Below are positions 8,438 through 16,034 of a stretch of DNA of 39,479 nucleotides, piece after piece. Both the position numbers and the translations under genes were made by a program. The notes beneath the pieces are model-generated. The model was given only the letters and a program-made list of their open reading frames with translations, did not search any database and was not told the origin of the DNA. The first letter of the stretch is position 1. Each line of letters begins with the position of its first letter. Location of the stretch: assembly GCA_937890765.1 (NCBI GenBank), contig CALADQ010000017.1, positions 1-39,479 on the forward strand, given 5' to 3'. Source of the DNA: an uncultured Candidatus Neoarthromitus sp. Its GTDB lineage: Bacteria > Bacillota > Clostridia > Clostridiales > Clostridiaceae.

Positions 8438-9025
8438 TTAATTTTTCTCCATAAATATTCTATTTATAGGAATAAAAGTTACTGCTATTGAAGTTAAAAG
8501 AGCTTCAACGCCAAGACTTGAAAAATTATATATTATTGAATATAACCAAACATTCATTCCTTGAGGAGCGTATTGCGAAAAGAAAACAACGCCAGATAAA
8601 ACATTACACATAACACTTATAAATCCGCTTATAAAACATCCTAGAAAAATATTTGTTCTCTTCTTATACCCAAACATTCCTGAAAAACCTAAAACCATAT
8701 TCGCCAAAATGTAATCCAGTATAAATTGTATTGGATGTAAAAATGTTACACCATCTAACATTTTCATAAATCCCAAAAGAATTCCTGCTGTTAAACCTAT
8801 TCCTTTTCCGTACTTAAGTGATATGAGCATAACTGGAAGCATGGACAAAAGAGTTATAGAACCACCTTGAGGCATGTTTATAAATTTTATTAAATTTAAA
8901 ATATAACCTAAAGCTGAGAAAACAGAAATTAGTATTATCATTTTGATATTAAATTTAACTTTCCTAATTTCAAAAACGTAAATTAAAAAACACAAAAAGA
9001 TTAAAATTCCAATTAGATAAACCAT
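8438..9025 (-). CDS. thiT: Thiamine ECF transporter substrate-binding subunit ThiT
   Basis: A 195-aa integral membrane protein with about six hydrophobic helices and the ThiT signature MPQGGSITLLSMLPVMLISLKYG, plus GLTAGILLGFMKML and HPIQFILDYILA. ThiT binds thiamine with high affinity and docks to the shared energy-coupling EcfA/A'/T module, which is encoded elsewhere. It has a longer N-terminal helix than some homologues. Regulation is clear: a TPP riboswitch with a terminator lies immediately upstream, so expression should fall when TPP is plentiful. The AAGGAG ribosome site (9033-9038) abuts the terminator T tract. Confidence 0.93.
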   Translation of the reverse strand: MVYLIGILIFLCFLIYVFEIRKVKFNIKMIILISVFSALGYILNLIKFINMPQGGSITLLSMLPVMLISLKYGKGIGLTAGILLGFMKMLDGVTFLHPIQFILDYILANMVLGFSGMFGYKKRTNIFLGCFISGFISVMCNVLSGVVFFSQYAPQGMNVWLYSIIYNFSSLGVEALLTSIAVTFIPINRIFMEKN

Positions 9026-9038
9026 TTTAAAACTCCTT

Positions 9039-9082
9039 AAAAAAATAAAATAGCCATGCTAGTACCTGACCAAACATGACTA
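9039..9082 (-). terminator. Terminator hairpin of the TPP riboswitch expression platform
   Basis: On the minus strand TAGTCATG (9075-9082) pairs with CATGGCTA (9051-9058), one G-U pair, followed by TTTTATTTTTTT. The loop contains TCAGGTAC, which is complementary to GTACCTGA inside the aptamer (9129-9136). An alternative antiterminating pairing is therefore visible. Confidence 0.8.
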
Positions 9083-9097
9083 ATAAAAACAAAATAA

Positions 9098-9188
9098 TCA
9101 TAGCTTTCCTACGCTGGAATTACCCAGTTCAGGTACGAGGGTTAATGAAAAAATATCATTTCTCAGCTTTCAACAAGCACCCCTAGCA
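9098..9188 (-). promoter_or_regulatory. TPP riboswitch (THI element)
   Basis: Read on the minus strand, the sequence has the conserved thi-box blocks in order: GGGGTGCT, GCTGAGA, ACCCTCGTACCTGAACTGGG, TAATTCCAGCGTAGGAAAGC. These are the pyrimidine- and pyrophosphate-binding helices of the TPP aptamer. The variable P3 arm lies between GCTGAGA and ACCC. It controls thiT directly downstream through the terminator at 9039-9082. Confidence 0.95.
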
Positions 9189-9211
9189 ATATTAAATTTA
9201 TCTATAGCAAA

Positions 9212-9240
9212 ATTCTATTAATATAATTACCAAATGTCAA
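9212..9240 (-). promoter_or_regulatory. Promoter of the thiT leader
   Basis: On the minus strand TTGACA (9235-9240) and TAGAAT (9212-9217) are separated by 17 bp. The predicted transcript would begin near 9205, just before the aptamer, giving thiT a promoter independent of the upstream fliF-fliE pair. Confidence 0.75.
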
Positions 9241-9251
9241 CAAAATTAATT

Positions 9252-9548
9252 TTAAATTTGAATTCTTGCAATTTCTTGGTAAGCATCGACCAATTTATTT
9301 CTAATTTCTATTGCAGTTTGAATTGATAATTTCGCTTCTTGCATGGCAATCATAACATTGTGAATTTCATTTTCATTTCCTTTTATAAAAGAAGTCATAA
9401 CATCTTCTGAAGCTTTTTGATAATTGTTTAATTTCGTTATTGAATCTTCTAAAACTTTTGCAAAAATATTTCCCTTAGACTTCCCTCTAAGTTCTCCACC
9501 TATTTTCCCAAATTCTATATTACCCAAATTATAAATAGAATTAATCAT
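9252..9548 (-). CDS. fliE: Flagellar hook-basal body protein FliE
   Basis: A 98-aa protein whose C-terminus (AMQEAKLSIQTAIEIRNKLV then AYQEIARIQI) is the classic FliE signature. FliE forms the junction between the MS ring and the proximal rod. It lies 18 bp after fliF in the same transcript. The order fliF-fliE is reversed relative to the common flgB-flgC-fliE-fliF-fliG order, and neither flgB, flgC nor fliG adjoins. Confidence 0.92.
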   Translation of the reverse strand: MINSIYNLGNIEFGKIGGELRGKSKGNIFAKVLEDSITKLNNYQKASEDVMTSFIKGNENEIHNVMIAMQEAKLSIQTAIEIRNKLVDAYQEIARIQI

Positions 9549-9566
9549 AAGACCTCCTTCAAAACT

Positions 9567-11084
9567 TTATCTTGTGTCTTCCATTATCCAAGATTTTATA
9601 ATTTCGACAACTTGATTTGTTTTATTAATAGCGTAAGCTTTTATTTCATCTTCAAGCATTTTACTTTCAGGATTAGTATCTTCAATAGCACTCTTTCTTA
9701 TATTTTCTTGAACAGATTGCTGAATCATATCTTTTGCATCAATAATATTTTGATTAACTTCTTGTTTGTCTTCCCTCTCTCTTCTGCTGAACATTTTCAA
9801 AAGAGAAATTATTATTATAACAGCTCCTATTATTAAAACTATAACAACATAATTAATTCGTCTTGTTGGATAAACTTCAGGCTTAACTCCATTAAACTGC
9901 ATTCCAACAACAGAAATCGAATCTCCTCTTTCGCCATTAAATCCTATAACTCCATGAATTATACTTTCTAAATTTGTTTTCATATCTTGAGTCATGTTTC
10001 CATCATAAACGAGAGAAGTTGTAATTCTTTTTACTTCACCTGGAGCATGTATAATTGTGGATTCGCTTTTCGAAACTTCATAATTTATTGTGCTTTCTTC
10101 TCTTCTAGAAGCATCTCCATTTAAATCCATTTCAACATTTGACATGTTATTATCTATTGGCCCACCAGTTCCATTTACAGACGCACTATTTTGTTCTTTT
10201 ATAATGTGTTCGCTAATTGGAACTTTATTTTCATCAATAATAATATCTGTTCTCTTCTTAGAATCAAAATCCAAATCAGCATTAACTCGTATTCTAACTT
10301 TATCTGCTCCCAAAACCGGCTCTATAACTGAAAGCAATCTATTTTCAAGTTCATATTCAAACTTTCTTTCTAAATTCATGTGAGCATCAAGCGAACCTGT
10401 AAAATTTAAATCATCACTTCCATCATAAATTCCCAAAGACAACAAATTCATTCGTGAATCTACAACTTCAACATTTTCGAAAGGCAAATTATTCCACGCC
10501 GAAGAAACCAAATGTATAATAGATTTAACTTGTTCTCTTGACAAAGATTCCCCTGCATTTAATCTAACATAAACAGAAGCACGCGCCGGATCTTTTTCTG
10601 TCATAAAAACACTTGTCTTTGATGGCGTTATATGAACTCGTGAATCCTTAACTTGAGAAAAACTTCTAATTGTTCTTTCGAGTTCACCTTGAACTATTCT
10701 CTGTTTCTGTATTAAAAATTCCTCATCGGTAAATCCAAATCCACTGCTTTTATCTAAAAGTTCAAATCCTTTACTTCCTCCCTTTAGATCTGGAGAAAAA
10801 GTTAAACGCAACTCGTCAACTCTACCTCTTGGGACGTATATAGATTTTCCCCTTATTTTCACATCGAGACCCATTTCAACTAATTGTTCATGTATATACT
10901 TGCTATCTGAAGGATCCAAATCTGAATAGAGCAAACCATATTTCATAATACTAGAGTATACTAAGAAAAAAGAAAGTATAGAGACCAAAACCACAATTAT
11001 AATTAATAACAATTTTTTAGTTCTAGGCGAGAGATTTTTTATAAACTGTTTAATTTTTTTTATTAATTCACTTAATTTCTCCAT
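9567..11084 (-). CDS. fliF: Flagellar MS-ring protein FliF
   Basis: A 505-aa membrane protein that forms the MS ring, the base of the flagellum and its export gate. A first membrane helix lies at about residues 24-44, followed by the ring-building motifs LLYSDLDPSDSKYIHEQL and VYVRLNAGESLSREQVKSI. A second membrane helix (VVIVLIIGAVIIIISLLKMF) precedes a cytoplasmic tail ending in AYAINKTNQVVEIIKSWI, the expected FliG-binding segment. Length is close to family norms, so it looks intact. The start ATG at 11084 has AAAGGAG just upstream. It is the first gene of a two-gene unit, fliF-fliE. Confidence 0.95.
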   Translation of the reverse strand: MEKLSELIKKIKQFIKNLSPRTKKLLLIIIVVLVSILSFFLVYSSIMKYGLLYSDLDPSDSKYIHEQLVEMGLDVKIRGKSIYVPRGRVDELRLTFSPDLKGGSKGFELLDKSSGFGFTDEEFLIQKQRIVQGELERTIRSFSQVKDSRVHITPSKTSVFMTEKDPARASVYVRLNAGESLSREQVKSIIHLVSSAWNNLPFENVEVVDSRMNLLSLGIYDGSDDLNFTGSLDAHMNLERKFEYELENRLLSVIEPVLGADKVRIRVNADLDFDSKKRTDIIIDENKVPISEHIIKEQNSASVNGTGGPIDNNMSNVEMDLNGDASRREESTINYEVSKSESTIIHAPGEVKRITTSLVYDGNMTQDMKTNLESIIHGVIGFNGERGDSISVVGMQFNGVKPEVYPTRRINYVVIVLIIGAVIIIISLLKMFSRREREDKQEVNQNIIDAKDMIQQSVQENIRKSAIEDTNPESKMLEDEIKAYAINKTNQVVEIIKSWIMEDTR

Positions 11085-11143
11085 GGTATACTCCTTTCAA
11101 ACTTATTATTACCAAACAAATTCAAAATAACTCATAAATTTTT

Positions 11144-11180
11144 ATAAAAAAATAAAAGTGCGAAATAAATTTCACACTTT
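11144..11180 (-). terminator. Intrinsic terminator after feoB
   Basis: On the minus strand AAAGTGTGAAAT pairs with ATTTCGCACTTT (12 bp, one mismatch, tight loop), followed by a run of T (TTTTATTTTTTT). The stem overlaps the feoB stop codon. Confidence 0.8.
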
Positions 11181-13281
11181 ATATAAACAACTTAAAAATA
11201 AAATTTACAAAAAAACAAACTGTAAAAGCAACGGCTGTAGGAATTAAAAAAGAAACCATCGTCCATTTCCAACTTCCTGTTTCCTTTTTTATTGTCCACA
11301 ATGCAGTTGAACAAGGAAAATGCAAAACAGAAAATAGCATAGTGTTAATTGCCGTTAATACTGTCCAACCATTTTCTTTCAAAATAATCCCTAATGAATT
11401 TGCAGTATCAAAATCTATTAACTTTCCAGTTGATAAATAACACATGAGAAGTATTGGCATTACAATTTCATTAGCCGGCAATCCAAGTAAGAAGGCACAT
11501 AAAATTGCACCATCAAGCCCTATTAATATTCCCACTGGATTTAAAAAATTAATTAAATAAGTTATTATGCTAACATCATTTATAAATATATTTGCAAGAA
11601 TCCATATTAATATCCCAAAAGGAGCTGCAATCATAATAGCTCTTCCTAAAACAAAAACAGTTCTGTCTATAAGTGAAGTATATAAAATAGTTCCTAATTT
11701 AGGTTTTCTGTACGGAGGAAGTTCCAAAGTAAATGAAGAAGGCTGTCCCTTCAATAAAGTTTTTGATAAAATTTTGGAAACCACCAACGTTACACATATT
11801 CCTATCACAACAGTTGAAGTAACAACTATTGCTTTAACAAATGAATTTAATATTCCATTTGTAGTAACTGAAAAAAATATGGAAGATAAAACTATTATGG
11901 TTGGAAATCTTCCATTACAAGGAACAAAATTATTAGTTATAATAGCTATTAATCTTTCTCTTTTCGATTCTATGATTCTAGTTCCAATTATTCCTGCACA
12001 GTTGCAACCAAATCCCATGCACATAGTTAAACATTGTTTACCATGACAACCTGATTTTTTAAATAAATGATCCATATTAAATGCAACACGTGGAAGATAT
12101 CCTAAATCTTCTAGAAACGTAAACATTGGGAAAAATATTGCCATAGGAGGAAGCATTACAGATATAACCCAACCTGTAACTCTAAAAAGTCCATATACAA
12201 TTATATCATGAAAAAATACAGGAAACTTAATATAAATTAAAAATTGAGATAACTTTAATTCTAAAAAATTAAATAGTGATGATAAAATTGATGATGGTAT
12301 ATTTGACAAAGTTATTGTTATGAATAAAATCAAAGCCAAAATTCCTATCATTATAGGAACACCATATTTTTTTGAAGTTACTATATTATCTATTTTTCTA
12401 TCTCTAAGATGCTTGTCCCCTTCTTGAGTAACACAACTATTTTTGATACTTGAACAATTTTTATATATTTCTTCAACTACATGCTCACGAATTTTTGAAT
12501 TATTTTCAATGTAATTACTTTGAATATTTTTAATTCTCTCCATTTCATCTTCATTTAGGTGCGGCTTCATGAAATCAAAAAACTTTTCATCACTATCCAT
12601 TATTCTAAGTGCAAGCCAATACTTATTATCAAAATTTTTAATGGAAGAAATCTCTTCCATTATGCTTTGAACCTCTCGACTTATTTCATTTCCATAATCT
12701 ATTTTTTCAAACGCAAAATCACATTTGGAATTAACAACATCACTTATTTTATCTTTGAGCTCTTTAAGTCCATAATTCTCTTTCACCGAAGTTATAATAA
12801 CAGGTACACCTAATTTATTTTCTAACTTCTCTTTGTCAACTTCTATATTTTTTTTCCTAGCTTCATCATATAAATTCAAACAAAGAATTGTATTTCTATT
12901 CATTTCCATAGTTTGAAAAAATACATTTAAGTTTCTTTCAAGACAAGTCATGTCACAAACAACAACTATACAATCATATTTTCCAAAACATATAAATTCT
13001 CGTGCAACCTCCTCTTCTTGAGAACACGAGAACATTGAATATATACCTGGCAAATCTATTATTCCATAATCGCATTTTTCATGGGTGTATTCACCATAAG
13101 CATTGACTACAGTTTTTCCTGACCAGTTTCCCGTATGTTGGTGAAGTCCTGTAAGTGCATTAAATAAACTACTTTTTCCTGTGTTAGGATTTCCAACTAA
13201 ACAAACAACTTTTTTATCATGAGAAGTTGAAAAAACATCTTTCATAAAATCCTTTTTAGATGATAAGTTAGTTAAACCCAT
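11179..13281 (-). CDS. feoB: Ferrous iron transport protein FeoB
   Basis: A 700-aa Fe(II) transporter. The N-terminal G domain shows G1 GNPNTGKSS (residues 30-38), G3 DLPG (76-79) and G4 NLYD. A helical GDI-like spacer follows. The C-terminal membrane part carries two Gate domains, with the cysteine-containing CMGFGCNCAGIIGTRI and FVPCNGRFP segments and FPCSTALW near the end. FeoB moves Fe2+ into the cell, the usual route under anaerobic conditions. It follows feoA by 12 bp and is ended by a terminator overlapping its stop. Confidence 0.96.
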   Translation of the reverse strand: MGLTNLSSKKDFMKDVFSTSHDKKVVCLVGNPNTGKSSLFNALTGLHQHTGNWSGKTVVNAYGEYTHEKCDYGIIDLPGIYSMFSCSQEEEVAREFICFGKYDCIVVVCDMTCLERNLNVFFQTMEMNRNTILCLNLYDEARKKNIEVDKEKLENKLGVPVIITSVKENYGLKELKDKISDVVNSKCDFAFEKIDYGNEISREVQSIMEEISSIKNFDNKYWLALRIMDSDEKFFDFMKPHLNEDEMERIKNIQSNYIENNSKIREHVVEEIYKNCSSIKNSCVTQEGDKHLRDRKIDNIVTSKKYGVPIMIGILALILFITITLSNIPSSILSSLFNFLELKLSQFLIYIKFPVFFHDIIVYGLFRVTGWVISVMLPPMAIFFPMFTFLEDLGYLPRVAFNMDHLFKKSGCHGKQCLTMCMGFGCNCAGIIGTRIIESKRERLIAIITNNFVPCNGRFPTIIVLSSIFFSVTTNGILNSFVKAIVVTSTVVIGICVTLVVSKILSKTLLKGQPSSFTLELPPYRKPKLGTILYTSLIDRTVFVLGRAIMIAAPFGILIWILANIFINDVSIITYLINFLNPVGILIGLDGAILCAFLLGLPANEIVMPILLMCYLSTGKLIDFDTANSLGIILKENGWTVLTAINTMLFSVLHFPCSTALWTIKKETGSWKWTMVSFLIPTAVAFTVCFFVNFIFKLFI

Positions 13282-13293
13282 ATAACCTCCAAA

Positions 13294-13521
13294 CTAAATT
13301 TTTTTGCCGTATATATGTCTTGTTTCATCATTTCTAAGAGCAATCATTACTCCTCTAACATCAAACACCATTAAATTATTTTTAGGGCCGATTCTTATAA
13401 CTTTAACAATCACCCCCTTAGAAAATCCAATCGATAACATTCTTTCTTTTTGGTATTTTAAAAGATCTATAGAAGAAACTTCTATAACATCCCCAACTTC
13501 AAAATCACAAATACTATGCAT
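13294..13521 (-). CDS. feoA: FeoA, small SH3-like partner of FeoB
   Basis: A 75-aa FeoA with the expected SH3-like pattern: FEVGDVIEVSSI, RMLSIGFSKGVIVKVIRIGP, then a C-terminal VRGVMIALRNDETRHIYG. FeoA associates with the FeoB G domain on the cytoplasmic side and is required for full Fe2+ uptake. It heads the feoAB operon, divergent from a DtxR-type regulator 147 bp away, which suggests control by that regulator. Confidence 0.92.
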   Translation of the reverse strand: MHSICDFEVGDVIEVSSIDLLKYQKERMLSIGFSKGVIVKVIRIGPKNNLMVFDVRGVMIALRNDETRHIYGKKI

Positions 13522-13546
13522 AAAATTAATACCTCACATAAAATTT

Positions 13547-13577
13547 TTAACCTAAGCTAACTCTTTTATAAATTATA
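13547..13577 (-). promoter_or_regulatory. Possible feoA promoter -10 and metal-regulator operator
   Basis: On the minus strand TATAAT (13572-13577) could be a -10 for feoAB. Just downstream lies TTAGCTTAGGTTAA (13547-13560), an imperfect palindrome (10 of 14 positions symmetric) that resembles DtxR/IdeR-type TTAGGTTAGCCTAA boxes. Its position over the predicted start of transcription would suit a repressor. No good -35 is visible, so this call is tentative. Confidence 0.4.
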
Positions 13578-13668
13578 TGTTACTTTTTTTAAAATAGTTC
13601 TAATGCGTTTAAACTCTAAAATATTAATAATTATTTATAAATTCAATTGAAAGTGAGAATTAAAATTT

Positions 13669-14136
13669 ATGACTGAAGAAAATTTTTATACCTTCAATGA
13701 CTTTACGAGGAATATAAATAGTCTTTTAACTCCATCTGAAGAAGATTATGTAGAAATGATTTATAGATTATATTTAAAAACCAATTCTCCAATACGTGTA
13801 AATGATTTAGCTTCAAGTCTTAATGTAAAACCCCCATCAGTTACAAAAATGATTCGTAAACTTTCCCTAAAACATATTATTTATTTTGAAAAATACAAAC
13901 AAATTTATTTACTAGACAAAGGTATTCAATTAGGAAAATTTTTAATCGAACGACACAATACAATTGAAAAATTTTTAAAAATTTTAAATATAAATGTGAA
14001 TATTACATACGAAACAGAAAAAATTGAACATACTTTGAGCAATGAAACTCTAAATAAAATTATTATTTTAGTTGACTTCTTTGAACGCAATGAAAGGATA
14101 CTAAAATTTTTTCACGATTTCTCAAGACGCTATTAA
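13669..14136 (+). CDS. DtxR/MntR-family metal-dependent transcriptional regulator
   Basis: A 155-aa regulator with a winged-helix DNA-binding domain (PSEEDYVEMIYRLYL, RVNDLASSLNVKPPSVTKMI) and a dimerisation/metal-binding domain holding LIERHNTIEKFLKIL and ETEKIEHTLS. The Glu/His pattern E-x2-E-H there corresponds to metal ligands in MntR/DtxR. It lacks the C-terminal SH3 domain of DtxR and so is MntR-sized. Divergence from feoAB suggests it senses Fe2+ (or Mn2+) and represses uptake. Metal preference cannot be told from the sequence. Confidence 0.85.
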   Translation: MTEENFYTFNDFTRNINSLLTPSEEDYVEMIYRLYLKTNSPIRVNDLASSLNVKPPSVTKMIRKLSLKHIIYFEKYKQIYLLDKGIQLGKFLIERHNTIEKFLKILNINVNITYETEKIEHTLSNETLNKIIILVDFFERNERILKFFHDFSRRY

Positions 14137-14220
14137 ATTTTTTAAAAAATTTTCGATAATTATGTTATTAGCATTGAATTTTTTAAAATTTATATATAGT
14201 TTTTCGGAGGTAACAAACAA

Positions 14221-15642
14221 ATGAAAAAAAATTTAAAACTGCTTTCTGGTATTATAATGGCTTCATTTATATCTAACTGTGCTATTGGAAATTTAAATAT
14301 GGACGTTGCCAACGCAAGGCACTCAAGAAAAGTTGTTGTTAATTCAGGTAAAGATATTGTAAATGCAAATGATGTTACAGAGGCTGAAGAGGATTCCTCT
14401 ACTTTATATTCAAATTTAGAAAACGAAGATGAAGAAGTCATGGATGACGTTGCTGAAATTTCTGCTGAAGAAGATAATACAGAATCAGTTGACGAAATGA
14501 CAGATGAAGAAGCTAGTGATGAGGAAATTATCGATGAAGAAGCAATCGATGAGGAAACTACAGATGAAGAAGTGGACGGCGAACAAAATATTATGGAATA
14601 TTTAAACTCAAGTAAAGATTTAGAAATGGACGACATAGTTAATTTAGTTAAACCTGTTGCCTATTCTCTTTCATTTAGAGATGAGCTTAACACTACGTTC
14701 CCTGATTTTGAACCTTTAAGAGAGCTTTCTCCACAAATAAATATGAAAGCTACTCAATATATTGATGTTAACGAAAATAAAATCAAAGATTTTGTAACTT
14801 TTCTTTCTCCATACAGCGAACAAGCTAACGCTTATTCAGAGCAAAATATATCAAGCGTGTTAATCAAACAAATATCTTCAAATTTAACAGAGCTTAACGA
14901 TGAAATATCTAAACAAAAAAATTCTACAATATTTTCATTATTGCCTACAATGATGGCTTTCTCCGACACTTTAAAAATTCTTTCTACAGATTACAATTTT
15001 ATTTTACAAGATAACTCTGATAATCAAATTAGACTTAACATACTTTTAAAAGACATTGAAAAACAATTGTCATCATTGTTAGCTGCAACAAATGAATTTA
15101 AAAAAATGCTTCCAGAATCTATTGAAATGTTAGATAAACTTGCAGACTCAACTTCTTCTGGAACTTCAGCTAAAGATGACACTGACGAAGACACTACCGA
15201 TGAAGAATCTACTGAGGAACAAACCACCGATGAAATAGAATCAGAAACTGCAAGCGAAGAAACTGCTGATGAAACAATTCAAGAGGAAGTTGTTGAAGAA
15301 GAAGAAACCGTTGAAGAAAAGATTGACCCTAAGAAAGTTAATTTATTCTTTGGTAGTAGCGGACAAGAGTTAACATTCAATGAAAAAGACAAAAAATATT
15401 ATGAACAAGACCCTGAAGACCCTGAAGGATTAATTGAGTACACTGGAGAAGTTAAGAAAATGACACTGGAAGAGTATCTTAATATAGATTTATTTTTAGA
15501 TAAAGACGGTAGAGAATTAATATTCGATAAAGATACGAATTCATATTTTTCATACAATCCTGAAACAGATGAATTTTCAGTTTATGAAGGTGAAGTTAAG
15601 AAAATAAAAATGAAAGATTTGCTTGAACAAGCTGAAAATTAA
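14221..15642 (+). CDS. Secreted acidic protein with duplicated C-terminal repeat
   Basis: Not a family I recognise. The 473-aa protein starts behind a clear GGAGGT with a signal peptide (KKNLKLLSGIIMASFIS; likely cleavage after VANA, residue 32). Then come a highly acidic region rich in DEE(A/T)xDEE (about residues 55-120), a helical domain (about 125-315), a second acidic Thr/Glu stretch (about 320-362), and two tandem copies of a 48-residue unit: VNLFFGSSGQELTFNEKD... ending TGEVKKMTLEEYL, and IDLFLDKDGRELIFDKDT... ending EGEVKKIKMKDLL. No anchor motif is seen, so it is probably released or non-covalently bound. It converges on the three surface-protein genes at 16035-21562. Confidence 0.8.
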   Translation: MKKNLKLLSGIIMASFISNCAIGNLNMDVANARHSRKVVVNSGKDIVNANDVTEAEEDSSTLYSNLENEDEEVMDDVAEISAEEDNTESVDEMTDEEASDEEIIDEEAIDEETTDEEVDGEQNIMEYLNSSKDLEMDDIVNLVKPVAYSLSFRDELNTTFPDFEPLRELSPQINMKATQYIDVNENKIKDFVTFLSPYSEQANAYSEQNISSVLIKQISSNLTELNDEISKQKNSTIFSLLPTMMAFSDTLKILSTDYNFILQDNSDNQIRLNILLKDIEKQLSSLLAATNEFKKMLPESIEMLDKLADSTSSGTSAKDDTDEDTTDEESTEEQTTDEIESETASEETADETIQEEVVEEEETVEEKIDPKKVNLFFGSSGQELTFNEKDKKYYEQDPEDPEGLIEYTGEVKKMTLEEYLNIDLFLDKDGRELIFDKDTNSYFSYNPETDEFSVYEGEVKKIKMKDLLEQAEN

Positions 15643-15648
15643 TTTAGA

Positions 15649-15686
15649 TAGAGAGATTGATTAATTTCAATCCCTCTATTTTTTTT
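15649..15686 (+). terminator. Intrinsic terminator of the acidic secreted protein gene
   Basis: TAGAGAGATTGA pairs with TCAATCCCTCTA (12 bp, one mismatch, 6-nt loop) and is followed by eight T. Confidence 0.9.
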
Positions 15687-15995
15687 GCGTACACAAATTT
15701 AAAAATCAAAATTAACTTTAAAAACAATTAAGCAATTGGCATTTAAATAAATCTAATCGCTAAATACAATATTTAAAAATCTCAATAAATCAAATATATC
15801 TTAAATAAAAAAACCAATCCTCATTACTCGAATAAATTAAAATTAAAATATATTTAAAATATAAAAATTATACACTGTTACGTTTAATAAATAGCTATAA
15901 AAATTTATTGATATATACCCACTATAAAAATAATTTATCTACCTATAAACAATTACAAAAGTCTAAAATAAAACTCCAAAATAATTTTTTTAATC
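15687..15995. other. AT-rich intergenic spacer between convergent genes
   Basis: About 310 bp between two facing terminators. It is extremely AT-rich, and I see no ORF with a ribosome site, no RNA gene and no clear inverted or direct repeats. Confidence 0.6.
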
Positions 15996-16033
15996 AAAAA
16001 AATAAAAGCTATCATAAACAGATAGCTTTTATT
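15996..16033 (-). terminator. Strong terminator of the three-gene surface-protein operon
   Basis: On the minus strand AATAAAAGCTATC pairs perfectly with GATAGCTTTTATT (13 bp) around a 7-nt loop, followed by a T run. It lies 2 bp past the stop of the last gene. Confidence 0.92.
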
Positions 16034-16034
16034 A

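Noticed and set aside
14190..14636. 148-codon minus-strand Ser-rich ORF
   Set aside because: Antisense shadow of the acidic repeats (GAT/GAA codons read as serine codons in reverse).
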